A DNA stretch of 64,000 bases from Rhodobacteraceae bacterium XHP0102 (GTDB lineage Bacteria > Pseudomonadota > Alphaproteobacteria > Rhodobacterales > Rhodobacteraceae). Location of the stretch: assembly GCA_025751475.1 (NCBI GenBank), contig JAOWLD010000001.1, forward strand, positions 434,001 to 498,000. The letters are read 5' to 3'. Both the position numbers and the translations under genes were made by a program. The notes under the pieces were generated by a model. It saw nothing but the letters and a program-made list of their open reading frames with translations. It did not search any database and was not told the origin of the DNA. Position 1 is the stretch's first letter, and every line of letters starts with the position of its first letter. Shown here piece after piece: positions 51,852 through 61,276 of the stretch.

Positions 51852-51860
51852 TTTCGGTCG
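51852..51860. promoter_or_regulatory. TTTCGGTCG box before the small recombinase (B)
   Basis: Corresponds to 31302-31310, but the downstream arm reads ATCAAAA instead of ACCGAAA, so the palindrome is weaker here. Confidence 0.4.
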
Positions 51861-51926
51861 ACTAATCAAAACCTCAGACTTTACAGTCATTTGTAGCAAA
51901 TGATTATGTTTTGAGGGGATTGCATC

Positions 51927-52493
51927 ATGCGCCAAGCACAGACGCTCAACGAAGCCCAACTGCGCCGTGTATTACACTACTGCCGCAGCCGTCGTCATCC
52001 AACTCGTGACGAAACTATAATCCTGTTCAGCTTCTACGCCGGGCTTCGCGCAAAGGAGCTGGCAGCCCTTAGGCGTGACGATGTGTTTGATGAAGATCGC
52101 AATGTGCGTGAGCAGTTCATCCTAAGCGCAGCACAGAGCAAGGGCGGCAAGACACGCACTGTATACCTCAATCAACGGTTGCGCCGTGCATTGGCTGAAT
52201 ATGCAGCAGGATTGTACCTTGCTGATCTAAATCGTCCGCTGTTTGAAAGCCAGAAAGGCGGGCATTTTTCAGCCAACACCATGTGCCAACTGTTCCTCGA
52301 CATCTATAAAGCTGTGGGGCTCAAAGATGCCTCAAGCCATTCGGGACGCAGGACTTATATTACCCGATTGGCGAACAAGGGAGTAGGTGTGCGCTTGCTC
52401 GCGGCGTTGGCGGGGCATTCTCATATTTCAACAACACAGCGGTATATCGATGTGAATGCGGAGCAGCTGAGCGCGGCGGTAGAGCTACTCTAA
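51927..52493 (+). CDS. Short tyrosine recombinase, catalytic domain only (copy B)
   Basis: 188 residues starting MRQAQTLNEAQLRRV after GAGGGGATTG. Catalytic Arg, Lys, HxxR, His and Tyr are intact. It is highly similar to 31377-31943. It ends 8 bp inside the convergent 411-residue integrase gene, so their 3' ends overlap. Confidence 0.8.
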   Translation: MRQAQTLNEAQLRRVLHYCRSRRHPTRDETIILFSFYAGLRAKELAALRRDDVFDEDRNVREQFILSAAQSKGGKTRTVYLNQRLRRALAEYAAGLYLADLNRPLFESQKGGHFSANTMCQLFLDIYKAVGLKDASSHSGRRTYITRLANKGVGVRLLAALAGHSHISTTQRYIDVNAEQLSAAVELL

Positions 52494-53720
52494 ACTCTGC
52501 CGCACATACTCGTCTTGAGTAAGTTCAAACCGTTTCCCAGTCAGCATGTCCTTCTTCAAACGCGGCGTTAGATGGCTGTAGTGGCGCTCAATCATACCAA
52601 TCGATGTACCCATCTGTATGGCCAGTGCGTGGATATCCATCCCATCATTCAGCAGCGCGAACGTGGCATAGGTGTGCCGTAGGCTATAGAGCGTGCGGTT
52701 CTGCCCTGTTCGGGGGCAAGTGATCAGCCCTGTCTCAGTGACAAAAGCGCGGAAGGTCTGGTGCAGGTTTTTTGAGACTGTGCCATCCGGCAAACGGAAC
52801 ACGGGCAAATCCACACGCTGCTGAAGCAAATCCTCAAAGTGAATGTCCTTGATGTCATCGCTGCGCTCGTGAATGCGCTTGAGGTAGTTGATAGTGCCTG
52901 AACGGCAGATGATGTCTCGCCTGCCCGTTTTGCCCCGCACACTCATTTCTAAGTACTGGAGCCCATCTTCTTCAAAAAGCGTGATGTGTTTCCAGCGTAG
53001 GTTCAGCGCTTCAGTGCCATGCCGCATGCCTGTATTGGCAAGGATCAGTACGTAGTCACGCATGAGATAGCGCATGTCTGTAGGCTTCCCTGCTTTGCCT
53101 TGATCAATCCAGTGAGGTAGCTTGCGGATCAGTGTGCGGTATTCGTCGCGTGTAAAGTCAGGACGGCGTTCACTGCCTTCCCCCTTGTTGGCCAGCATGG
53201 GCACATCTTTGTGGGCAAGGAAGCCGCGAGCTACAGCTTCTTCGAACACGCGGTTCATGGCGGAGTTGTGGGTGTTCAGCGTTGAGGCTTTCGGTTCACG
53301 CCCCATCTTCTCCCGCCGCCACTCGTAGAACTGCTGGATTTTCTCGTAGTTGATTGAGGTCACATACTGCGCCCCAAAAAACGGGATCAGATATCGCTCT
53401 ATGCAGACGATGTAATCACGGTACACCTTTTTGCCCAAGCCCGCGTCCAGCTGCTTGCGCATGTCCACAATCGCCAGTCTCGCCACGTCAGAGAATTTCT
53501 TAGTGACAATGGGCAGATCGTTTTTGTGGCGGAACTTGTACTCAAGGTAGGTATCGCGGGCGTATTCCTTGGCTTCTTCCAAGTCCCGCTTGCCCGTGCT
53601 GACACGGACAGTGTGCCCGTCGATGCTGAACGCTGCTTGCCAACGCCGACTGCGCTCACGGCGATACACACGAACCTCGCCGTCCAGTATCAGATGTGTA
53701 TCATCGCGCAGCTGCCGCAT
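52485..53720 (-). CDS. Tyrosine integrase, 411-residue type
   Basis: Same domain plan as the 490-residue enzyme but a distinct sequence. It has N-terminal arm-binding MRQLRDDTHLILDGEVRVYR, core-binding, then catalytic NTGMRHGTEALNLRW, LYSLRHTYATF and GTSIGMIERHYSHL. It lacks the long C-terminal tail. No tRNA-derived att is seen upstream of its start, where element A has one. Either the site was lost or this enzyme uses another target. Confidence 0.9.
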   Translation of the reverse strand: MRQLRDDTHLILDGEVRVYRRERSRRWQAAFSIDGHTVRVSTGKRDLEEAKEYARDTYLEYKFRHKNDLPIVTKKFSDVARLAIVDMRKQLDAGLGKKVYRDYIVCIERYLIPFFGAQYVTSINYEKIQQFYEWRREKMGREPKASTLNTHNSAMNRVFEEAVARGFLAHKDVPMLANKGEGSERRPDFTRDEYRTLIRKLPHWIDQGKAGKPTDMRYLMRDYVLILANTGMRHGTEALNLRWKHITLFEEDGLQYLEMSVRGKTGRRDIICRSGTINYLKRIHERSDDIKDIHFEDLLQQRVDLPVFRLPDGTVSKNLHQTFRAFVTETGLITCPRTGQNRTLYSLRHTYATFALLNDGMDIHALAIQMGTSIGMIERHYSHLTPRLKKDMLTGKRFELTQDEYVRQSLE

Positions 53721-53958
53721 GTTGTGCTCCTTACAGCGACAGTAGGCTCACTGCACCAACAAGTCTATGGAAGTGTGTTTTTAATTGAGCTTTTACAAAC
53801 ACTGTATTCGAACACATTGCCTTGAACCAGTTGTGAAAATACTGCTTTGCAACTACTTATCCATGACAAATTGCGGCTAAAAGTTGGCGTTATGCTGGAG
53901 ATGTCTAAGTGGCCATTCTTCGGTCAAAACGCAGAGCCTTCCAAAATTGAGGTGCACA

Positions 53959-54954
53959 ATGCGTAATAAGACTTACCCTATCTGGCCGCTCGTCCATGCC
54001 TTCCGCTTAATGGAGTTGAATTTAAACCAGATCATGCAGCTGGCGGCGGTGGATGCTGATATCGCGGACGACACCACAGCGACAGTTGCAGCAGAGCAGA
54101 TGCTTCGACTTTTTGAAAGTGCCTATCAGGTTGATGGTCGCCCTGACTTCGGAATTCGCATTGCACTCAAATACACAAATGTGCCTTGCGGAATTGGATT
54201 TCATGCCTTTGGTGGTGCACCGACGTTTGGACACGCCATCAAGCTGATGATCAAGTATAAGGGCGATATAACACCTGAATATATGAATCGTAAAGACGAT
54301 GGTGAGTTTTTCGAACTGCTCTATTATCATGAGCGTGAAGACATGGGCAGCTTGTCACTGCTGCTCTCAGTGGTTTGGCTACTAGAAATGTTGAGGATCA
54401 ACTACAAAACTCCACCAAAACCTGTGGCCGTAACCATTACCGATGCGGTGCCCGGCCTGCCGCTCTACGAAGAACAATTGGGCTTCAAAGTGACATTTGG
54501 CGAATCCAATTCAATTAGATTTCATAAATCAGCACTGGGCCTCAAGCCATTGGCTGCAGATATGTTCGCGGCGCTGAAAGATGGCGATGACTTAGCCAAC
54601 CGAAAAATGAGCAATGCTGATGAGGATGCCCAGTTGTCGGATGTCATTAAGTCGATTATCCGCCAAAATCTGCAATCCGGCGAAATTCAATTAAGAGATG
54701 TTGCGCATTCTTTGGGAACAAGTCCGCGCACCTTGCAGCGACGCCTGTCCGACGAAGGGATCACGCTGCAGGCATTGAAGGAAGAGGTGCGGCGTGATCT
54801 GGCGAAGCGCTTGCTGCAAAGCAATGATCTGAAAACAACAGAGATCGCTGATCAATTGGGATATTCAGATCCCGCTACATTCTTCAAATCCTTCAGGAGC
54901 TGGTATGGCACAACGCCAGCCCAGTATCGCGACGCGCTTAAACGCGCAGGTTAA
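53959..54954 (+). CDS. AraC-family regulator (OruR/ArgR-like)
   Basis: About 331 residues; start 53959 follows GAGG. The N-terminal domain is of the arabinose-binding AraC type (IWPLVHAFRLMELNL). The C-terminal double HTH has VAHSLGTSPRTLQRRLSDEGITL and IADQLGYSDPATFFKSFRSWYGTTPAQYR (cited in part). It may control the outer-membrane protein gene 290 bp downstream. Confidence 0.85.
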   Translation: MRNKTYPIWPLVHAFRLMELNLNQIMQLAAVDADIADDTTATVAAEQMLRLFESAYQVDGRPDFGIRIALKYTNVPCGIGFHAFGGAPTFGHAIKLMIKYKGDITPEYMNRKDDGEFFELLYYHEREDMGSLSLLLSVVWLLEMLRINYKTPPKPVAVTITDAVPGLPLYEEQLGFKVTFGESNSIRFHKSALGLKPLAADMFAALKDGDDLANRKMSNADEDAQLSDVIKSIIRQNLQSGEIQLRDVAHSLGTSPRTLQRRLSDEGITLQALKEEVRRDLAKRLLQSNDLKTTEIADQLGYSDPATFFKSFRSWYGTTPAQYRDALKRAG

Positions 54955-55246
54955 CCCCCTTCGGGCTGTGCACTCCGTTGAATTTTTGTCTTTGATCTGA
55001 GCTGGCACTACCGCCGCTCAGCCTGTGGACCGTGTTTGGGCCCAACCCCGCGGGTACGATTGGCGCGCTTTGCCATAAAATTGGCGCGTGACGCTAATGA
55101 CGGGACATGAGCCAGTAGGGTATTTCTACGCCTAAGTGCCTGAGGATACAGGGCTAACCTAAACAGGGTAAGAGTTGTTGCCCATCATAGACCACAATGC
55201 GGCTTAAAAGGGCGCTTAACCGCTCTTTCCAAAGGGGAAACAAAAA
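54955..55246. promoter_or_regulatory. Upstream region of the barrel protein gene
   Basis: No gene. AAAGGGGA before 55247 is a good ribosome site. It presumably contains the promoter, perhaps with an AraC-type site, but no clear repeat was found. Confidence 0.35.
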
Positions 55247-56743
55247 ATGAAAAATTCGCTTAAAGCCCTCTCAGTTGTTTCTATTGCGATAGGGTTTTCG
55301 GCCGGAAATGCAATTGCTGATGAGGGCATTCAAGAGTTTGATGGCATCAGTGAGAATTTTGGCAATTGTAGCGTTTTCTATGAGTATACCATTGCAACGA
55401 ACAGCGCCTACATTTATTTAGCAACAAGTACCGATTATCTTTTATACTTTGGTGTAGATAGTTCTGGTGTGTTTGAGGACAATGCAGGAGGGGCAAGCGA
55501 CAGCACTGCTATTGCGGCAGTGCTGAGCACATTATGTAGTTTGTCCGAAGAGGATACATTTGAAAACGTTGAATATGTTGCGCCTGCCGGGACTTTAGAG
55601 AACCCTCAGCCCTTTGGGTTGAGGTTTACATACAACGATACACCGTATGTCTTCGCGATTGGCGATCCTTTCTCGCCTGCAGCGACACCTGCGTCTGAAT
55701 TTGCAGCCAATACAAGCGAAATCGGTCAAGTTATCGTGGAAGATGCGCAGCGCGTGCTCAACAGCACATTGGCTGCCAATCGCCGAATGACAATTGATGC
55801 ACGTGAACGGTTCATCGAAATCCGCCGCCAAATGTCTGGCGATGGTTCTGGTCTTGCCAGCCGCAACGTCGTGGATTTCGACGTGGATGATACCTTTGTG
55901 CTAAATGGCGCCACATTGAGCACCAGCGGCGAGTTCTTCCAGCAGAGTGGCAACTATGAAGGCACACAGCGTCGCCTGTTCTTCGGTGACTTTGACGTGC
56001 AGCATGACAGTGACACGGGCAGCAGCACTGCCACACTCACAGCTCGTGTTGCATGGGAGCAGATGAGCAGTGACCAAACCATGCTGGGCTACTTCATCGG
56101 CGGTGAGCTGGCACATTCAAACATCGATGGTGCATTCGAGGGTGACCAAGATCGGGTAGGTGTCACAGCAGGCGGCTACGCTGTTCACCAACTTGCTGAC
56201 CAAGCGTATCTGGACGGCTTCCTAAGCTACGGCATTGGTCGCAACAACCTAGACATGAAGAACGACGTGCTGGCACTGACCAGCGATTACACCACACGCA
56301 CGGCAACAGCAGGCGCAGCACTGTCGGGTGTGTACGAGTACGAACGTTATGAATTCCGCCCCGAGCTTGCATTAAGCTACGGCAAGACCTGGATTGGTAA
56401 TGTAGGGTTCACTGGCCGGGCCTATGGGCTGGTGGATGACACGCTGAGCTTGGATGTAGGCAACGTGAGCATTGCCAATCTGACCTTGCGACCGGAAGTT
56501 GTCTGGGCACTGGATGCGGACACTTTTGCCGACAGCCGCAGCCAGCTTAGCTTTGCACCACGTGCAATCTGCGAACGCACCATGTCCACTCGCCGTGTCG
56601 AGGACTGTGGTGGTGGTGCAGAACTTGGACTGAGCAGCATGTCCGAAGACGGCCTGAGCAACGCAGAAATCCGCTTTGTCCGAGACAGAGTTGGCAACAG
56701 CTATCGATCAAGCTTTGCGCTTAATATCGAACATAGGTTCTGA
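55247..56743 (+). CDS. Autotransporter-like outer-membrane barrel protein
   Basis: 498 residues. Signal peptide to about residue 24 (GNAIA-DE). A short passenger-like part with two Cys (NCSVFYEYT and STLCSL) precedes a helix (RRMTIDARERFIEIRRQM) and a C-terminal barrel of alternating strands from about 220. It ends in Phe (ALNIEHRF), the outer-membrane assembly signal. The passenger is very small compared with true autotransporters. Function unknown; a single gene with its own terminator. Confidence 0.75.
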   Translation: MKNSLKALSVVSIAIGFSAGNAIADEGIQEFDGISENFGNCSVFYEYTIATNSAYIYLATSTDYLLYFGVDSSGVFEDNAGGASDSTAIAAVLSTLCSLSEEDTFENVEYVAPAGTLENPQPFGLRFTYNDTPYVFAIGDPFSPAATPASEFAANTSEIGQVIVEDAQRVLNSTLAANRRMTIDARERFIEIRRQMSGDGSGLASRNVVDFDVDDTFVLNGATLSTSGEFFQQSGNYEGTQRRLFFGDFDVQHDSDTGSSTATLTARVAWEQMSSDQTMLGYFIGGELAHSNIDGAFEGDQDRVGVTAGGYAVHQLADQAYLDGFLSYGIGRNNLDMKNDVLALTSDYTTRTATAGAALSGVYEYERYEFRPELALSYGKTWIGNVGFTGRAYGLVDDTLSLDVGNVSIANLTLRPEVVWALDADTFADSRSQLSFAPRAICERTMSTRRVEDCGGGAELGLSSMSEDGLSNAEIRFVRDRVGNSYRSSFALNIEHRF

Positions 56744-56767
56744 TTTTTAATCATAGCAACTACGTGG

Positions 56768-56792
56768 GGGCGGCCTTTGGGTCGCCCTTTTT
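56768..56792 (+). terminator. Terminator after the barrel protein gene
   Basis: GGGCG...CGCCC with loop GCCTTTGGGT and five T. Confidence 0.8.
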
Positions 56793-56800
56793 GTTCCAAC

Positions 56801-56920
56801 CACAGTGTTTCACACACATTATTCCGAATACGGTGTCTCTACCACCATAGCTCAAGAACTGTGGGCTGCACACAACCGCCAATGCTTTTGCTCAAACACT
56901 GTGTCCTAAACACTGTGTTG
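56801..56920. repeat. AAACACTGTGT repeats
   Basis: CACAGTGTTT at 56801 and AAACACTGTGT at 56894 and 56908 are the same motif as in the control region of element A (28346-28400). This suggests a shared DNA-binding protein or a backbone fragment. Confidence 0.45.
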
Positions 56921-56966
56921 CGCAATAAGTGTGGCTCCGCGAGAGACAAACAAATGTCGTACGGTC

Positions 56967-57176
56967 TCACCCCCGCTTGTAGCCCACACTAAGGTTGTGA
57001 TCAGTCTCACAGGTATCACCCGAACAACACTCAAAGATGTTGGACTTGCAAGTCGCACATTGCTCATGCCCGTGCACAACAATTGTATTCAGCGGCGACT
57101 GACATCTCGGGCATCGCTGCTTATGGCGATTATCAGGGTGAAGAAGGTTATCCATAACGACTGAAGCACTTCTCAT
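56967..57176 (-). CDS. Small zinc-ribbon protein, 69 residues
   Basis: Reads HKQRCPRCQSPLNTIVVHGHEQCATCKSNIFECC, with two CxxC pairs and a HGHxQC block, plus a Cys-rich end (CCSGDTCETD). I recall such small HGHEQC zinc-ribbon proteins in marine proteobacteria. An alternative start lies at 57155. Function unknown. Confidence 0.55.
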   Translation of the reverse strand: MRSASVVMDNLLHPDNRHKQRCPRCQSPLNTIVVHGHEQCATCKSNIFECCSGDTCETDHNLSVGYKRG

Positions 57177-57324
57177 CTCTTGAATAGACTTAGAAAGACC
57201 TTAACTCGATTAATTCTGAAATCTATGCAATTCACCGTTTAGGATTAAATTTGTGTCCTCGCGCAGCTGCTGCATTAACAGTACCATCAATCCATCAGAA
57301 ACTTTGAGGGCAAGTAGAATATCC

Positions 57325-57895
57325 CTATTTATCTCGCGCCCGATTGGTAAATCGCTGTTTCAGCTTTGTAAGTATGTCACTGCTCAAAGGAAGAAAGATA
57401 TAACTTATGAGCACAACGTTGAGTGAAATCAACAAAGTCGACTTCCATCCTTGGGGGAAGGTTGCGGGAAACAAAAAACTGGCAAAGTAGTCTAAGAGTG
57501 CGCTCAAGACGAGTATCCAAAAAAATCAAGATCACAACTATTTCGATCTTTTTTATCTGGGTTTTTGGATGCAAAATTTGGGCAAGTTCATTGAATTGAG
57601 AGTGCTTCGTAGTCGTTTGTGGATGCTGATCTAAGTTTGCAAGGCAACTATTGCGAACGTCCGAATTTTCCCACTCTTGAAGGTTCCCCCTTGAATTGAA
57701 TGAAAAGATATTCACCAGCTCGCAATACTGATCGTCCTCAGACAGGCTGTTGTGATGTCCAAGATACCCCGTCTGATTGGCCGCCGCTCTCTGCAGTTCA
57801 GTAAGCGATTGCAAAATGTCGTCTTTGAAATCGGAATGGAACCGTCGGACGATTATGGAAAGTACTGGAACCGCATCGTTTGACATTGCCGGCAT
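57325..57895 (-). pseudogene. Frameshifted ABM-domain membrane protein
   Basis: The first 110 codons read SIIVRRFHSDFKDDIL, LGHHNSLSEDD and QEWENSDVRNSC, an antibiotic-biosynthesis-monooxygenase-type domain. The expected C-terminal membrane part (FPQGWKSTLLISLNVVLISYIFLPL) is found in another frame from about 57507. The two frames overlap (57377-57507), so a single indel near 57500-57560 breaks the gene. Two overlapping genes are an alternative. Confidence 0.55.
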
Positions 57896-58072
57896 TTCCT
57901 TTCAATCACTCTGATTGTCTTGGGCCTATGCTATTTGCGATATGTTTCTGCATACAACCGCCAGCGCGTTAACTAACTTAACGGTTCACAGCGCCGGACT
58001 GAACTGTGTAATTTTCAGCAATCCCTAAAACACACTTGCAAGCCAAAGCGTTTCGGTCCTTATTCTGACCAT

Positions 58073-58157
58073 GGCGCATGGCGCCGTCCCTATAATTTGT
58101 GAAATCCTGTACACAAATTATCTAAACTTTGGGCTAGCAACTGCTAGCCCTTTTTTT
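58073..58157 (+). ncRNA. Candidate small RNA with two hairpins
   Basis: TTGCAA at 58036 and TATTCT at 58061 could be a promoter. The predicted RNA has a perfect 10-bp hairpin ATAATTTGTG/CACAAATTAT (58092-58121). It ends with GGGCTAGCA-act-GCTAGCCC plus T7 (58131-58157), a textbook terminator. No gene ends just upstream on +, so the terminator needs its own transcript. The 85-nt length is normal for a bacterial sRNA. Confidence 0.4.
58131..58157 (+). terminator. Strong rho-independent terminator
   Basis: GGGCTAGC and GCTAGCCC arms with a 4-5 nt loop and seven T. Confidence 0.85.
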
Positions 58158-58386
58158 GTGAGAGAGATATCATCACCAAGCTGTCACATGTTGTGTCCTA
58201 GCCAAACAATATGGCTCAAAGCACCAACACGTCTACGAAAGTATGTGTTCCAAACGAGAGGAAAAGGCGAGAAGCTGTCCTTTGGTAGTCTAGTTATTTT
58301 TTTGTGTGGCGATCAAATTGACAACGTCCGCGACAGTAACAGAGTTCATCTGGATGGGCTCTTCAAAGAACTGCGCACAACCGCCC

Positions 58387-60630
58387 TCAGATGAAATCGA
58401 CCGATCTACTAAACGGCATCTCGCGCAGGCGTTCGCCCGTGGCAGCAAAGACGGCATCAGCCAAGGCTGGCGCGGCAGGAGCGGTAGCCGGCTCGCCCAG
58501 ACCGCGAACACGTTCGGCGCGTTGTAACAGTTGTGTATGGAACCGCGGCGTCTGGTGCAAGCGCATTCCTTCAAAGGAATTAAAGTTCGTCTGCTGCACC
58601 GCATGGTTTTCATAGGTCAATTCGCAATTCATCGCGTGACCAAGACCGAAGATGGCTGCGCCAGTAAGCTGGGCCTCGGCGTTGACCGGGTCAAAGACGG
58701 TACCGCAATCGGCGGCGATCCAAACTTCGTCGATGCGGATGCCACGGTCTGTCATGGTGACGTCAATGACCTCAGCCACGGGCACGCCATGGGTGTGGGC
58801 AAAGGCAATGCCCCGCCCGCGTCCCGGTCCGATATCGGCACCGGACCAGTTCGACATTTCGCCAACAGCCTCCAGAACGCGGCGGCTGTCTGCGTCGGCG
58901 ATTAGACGCAGTCGTTCCTCGAGTGGATCAGCGCCGGCGGCGTGGATTAATTCAGACAAGAAGCTTTCATGAAAGAAGCTGTTGGAGCAGGCCCCCGGCG
59001 AGCGCCAGGAGCCAATCGGCATCATCGGCGGCGCAGCATAGCCGGTCACGCGGTAGTTGGGGATGGCGTAGGGCTGGTCGAAGGCACCCCAGACCAGCAT
59101 CGTGTCAGGCCCCGGAGGTACGATGAAGATGCGCCCGAACCACGAGGAAACAAGTGAAGGGCTGATGCTGTCGAGGTCGTAGGCCAACACACGACCATTC
59201 CCGACGGTCCCTCGGCCAACGGCCATGTGCAGGGGGCGTGGGAAATCATGGGTCATGTCCTCTTCCCGGCTCCATGTCGTCTTGATGGGTGTGCCGGGCA
59301 TGGTGGCGGCGATCTGGATCGCCTGCACCACATAGTCATGGTCGAGCCTGCGGCCGAAACTGCCGCCAGCGGAAAGGGCGTGGACGGTGACCAAGGATGG
59401 ATCGACACCGGTCAGCTTTACCGCCGCGTCACGCACCACAGCGGGGATCTGAGTTGCGGTCCAGATCTGCACTCGGTCCGCCTCGACCAGCACGGTGGCG
59501 CTGAGAGGTTCCAAGGCGGCATGGGCCAGAAACGGCGAACGGTATTCGGCCTCAATCACCGTGGCGTCGGCAAGTGCCGCCTCGACATCGCCATCGTCGC
59601 GCAAACGGCTGTTGCGAAAGTCATCCGTGCGAGCATCCACCAGTGCTTGCCACATTTCGGCGGAACTGGCGGGATAATCAGGAGGCAACCAGTCGACTTC
59701 CAGGGCCTGTGCCGCCTGAAACGCAAACCAGGTGTTTTCGGCAATCACTGCGAGCCCCTCGTTCACCTCGACCACTGACCGCACGCCTTGCATCGCAAGA
59801 GCGGCATCGGCATTGTAGCCCGCCATACCACCGCCGCGACCAGGGTTGGCGCGAACGGCCGCGTGCAGCATCCCAGGTAGCACCACATCGATACCGAAGT
59901 CCTGTGTTCCAGTGGATTTGGCGACGATGTCGAGCCGCTGATAGGGCTTACCCAAGCGCGTCCACTCGGAGACAGGACGGAGTGTCACATCAGTAACAGG
60001 CTCGATTGCCGCAGCCTCAGCGCTTAACTCAGTATATGAAATACGTGTCATGTCGGGCAGAACTACATGCCCGTCCTCCGTCCGTAAGTCGGCGTGAGCA
60101 ATGCCTGTGCGCGCCGATACGGCGGCCTTAAGGGTTTCGCGGGCTGTTGCTCCGGCAAAGCGAAGAGTTTCATGCAGATCGGCGACAGACGAGGATCCGC
60201 CCGTGAACTGAGAACTTGTCAGCCTGGCGACCTGACCCATTAAATCGCGCACAGTATTGGGCACGATCCCCTGATCCCACGCCGGAAATGGCAGGCTTTC
60301 TGCGGCAACAGTGCCGTTGAAATAAGCCTGATTTGGCTGGCCTGGGTCGAGCGTGACAGTGGCTGGATCGATGTCCAACTCCTCGGCGATCAGCATCGCT
60401 TGCGTCGAGGTAATGCCTTGGCCCACATCTGCACGGGGCACGATGAATGTGATGCCCTGTGGAGTGATCTTGACGAAAGGTGTCAGTGCGGCCTCTCCTT
60501 CAGCCAACCCCTCAAGCAGAGGATTTGGCGTTGGGCGAGTGACGAAATAAGCCCCAAAAGCCACACCACCGAGAATAGAGGCTGATCCGATGAGGAAGCT
60601 GCGGCGCGCAATGGTTCCAACACGTTCCAT
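58387..60630 (-). CDS. IorB-like molybdopterin-binding oxidoreductase subunit
   Basis: 747 residues. Twin-arginine signal IARRSFLIGSASILGG, so the enzyme is exported folded. Molybdenum-cofactor subunit features include PRADVGQGITSTQAM, GGSFGRRLDHDYVVQA, GSWRSPGACSNSFFHESF and the catalytic Glu in GLGEPATAPAAPALADA. It matches isoquinoline 1-oxidoreductase/aldehyde dehydrogenase-type enzymes. It starts 3 bp after the 2Fe-2S subunit. No separate FAD subunit is present; electrons probably pass to a cytochrome, which is absent here. Substrate cannot be read from sequence. Confidence 0.88.
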   Translation of the reverse strand: MERVGTIARRSFLIGSASILGGVAFGAYFVTRPTPNPLLEGLAEGEAALTPFVKITPQGITFIVPRADVGQGITSTQAMLIAEELDIDPATVTLDPGQPNQAYFNGTVAAESLPFPAWDQGIVPNTVRDLMGQVARLTSSQFTGGSSSVADLHETLRFAGATARETLKAAVSARTGIAHADLRTEDGHVVLPDMTRISYTELSAEAAAIEPVTDVTLRPVSEWTRLGKPYQRLDIVAKSTGTQDFGIDVVLPGMLHAAVRANPGRGGGMAGYNADAALAMQGVRSVVEVNEGLAVIAENTWFAFQAAQALEVDWLPPDYPASSAEMWQALVDARTDDFRNSRLRDDGDVEAALADATVIEAEYRSPFLAHAALEPLSATVLVEADRVQIWTATQIPAVVRDAAVKLTGVDPSLVTVHALSAGGSFGRRLDHDYVVQAIQIAATMPGTPIKTTWSREEDMTHDFPRPLHMAVGRGTVGNGRVLAYDLDSISPSLVSSWFGRIFIVPPGPDTMLVWGAFDQPYAIPNYRVTGYAAPPMMPIGSWRSPGACSNSFFHESFLSELIHAAGADPLEERLRLIADADSRRVLEAVGEMSNWSGADIGPGRGRGIAFAHTHGVPVAEVIDVTMTDRGIRIDEVWIAADCGTVFDPVNAEAQLTGAAIFGLGHAMNCELTYENHAVQQTNFNSFEGMRLHQTPRFHTQLLQRAERVRGLGEPATAPAAPALADAVFAATGERLREMPFSRSVDFI

Positions 60631-60633
60631 GGC

Positions 60634-61092
60634 TCACATCTCCCTTATTGCGCTGGCGGCAGCGTGGACGGCGGCGCGAATGCGGGGGTAGGTCCCGCAG
60701 CGGCATAGATTGCCTGACATCGCAGCGTCGATGTCCTCATCTGTCGGTTCCGGGTTGCGGGCCAGCAGGTCGGCGGCCTGCAGGATTTGGCCGGATTGGC
60801 AGTAACCGCATTGCGCGACCTGATGGTCGATCCATGCCGCCTGGATGGCGTGCAGCGCATCAGGCGTGCCCAGCCCCTCGATCGTCGTGATTTCGCCCCA
60901 GACATCGGCCAGCGCCACTTGGCAGGACCGGACGGCCTCGCCGTCGATATGGACAGTGCAGGCGCCACATTGGGCAATGCCACAGCCGTATTTCACGCTG
61001 GTGATGTTCAGGCCGTCTCGCAGTACCCAAAGCAATGGCATATCGCCTGGAAGGTCGACCACGTGTTTGGTGCCGTTTATCTTGAGGTTCAT
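60634..61092 (-). CDS. IorA-like 2Fe-2S subunit
   Basis: 152 residues. The N-terminal plant-type ferredoxin cluster is [22 protein letters not shown] (cited in part). The second cluster is [10 protein letters not shown] and [11 protein letters not shown], giving the two 2Fe-2S centres of the xanthine-oxidase family. It pairs with the molybdenum subunit downstream. The divergent AraC gene 184 bp away is the likely regulator. Confidence 0.92.
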   Translation of the reverse strand: MNLKINGTKHVVDLPGDMPLLWVLRDGLNITSVKYGCGIAQCGACTVHIDGEAVRSCQVALADVWGEITTIEGLGTPDALHAIQAAWIDHQVAQCGYCQSGQILQAADLLARNPEPTDEDIDAAMSGNLCRCGTYPRIRAAVHAAASAIREM

Positions 61093-61276
61093 GGCGTTCT
61101 CCAGTCGGCTAGTGGGTAAGACTTGCGTTGCAATGATCCCAATCTAAACCCGCCAGCACAACTCAGCGATATGCATATACAGTCATCAACATGCATGTTC
61201 GGTCAGGCGGTATTCATAGGCTGGCTCTACCGAATTCTTGGTGGCATTAAGACAAGGACTTTGAAAGTTTGGTTGC

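Larger units (their letters stand above)
57896..58386. other. Intergenic region with candidate small RNA
   Basis: No protein gene. It holds a possible promoter (TTGCAA, 19 bp, TATTCT), two hairpins and a strong terminator; see the ncRNA entry. The rest up to the molybdenum hydroxylase stop shows nothing. Confidence 0.45.

Noticed and set aside
53846-53855. TTTGCAACTA identical to the left att junction of element A
   Set aside because: Only 10 bp match, the T-arm and acceptor part of tRNA-Cys are missing, and no arm repeats flank it. A decayed att cannot be excluded.
58071-58394. 107-codon frame on +
   Set aside because: It runs through the hairpins and terminator of the small-RNA candidate and into the oxidoreductase gene; composition is not protein-like.
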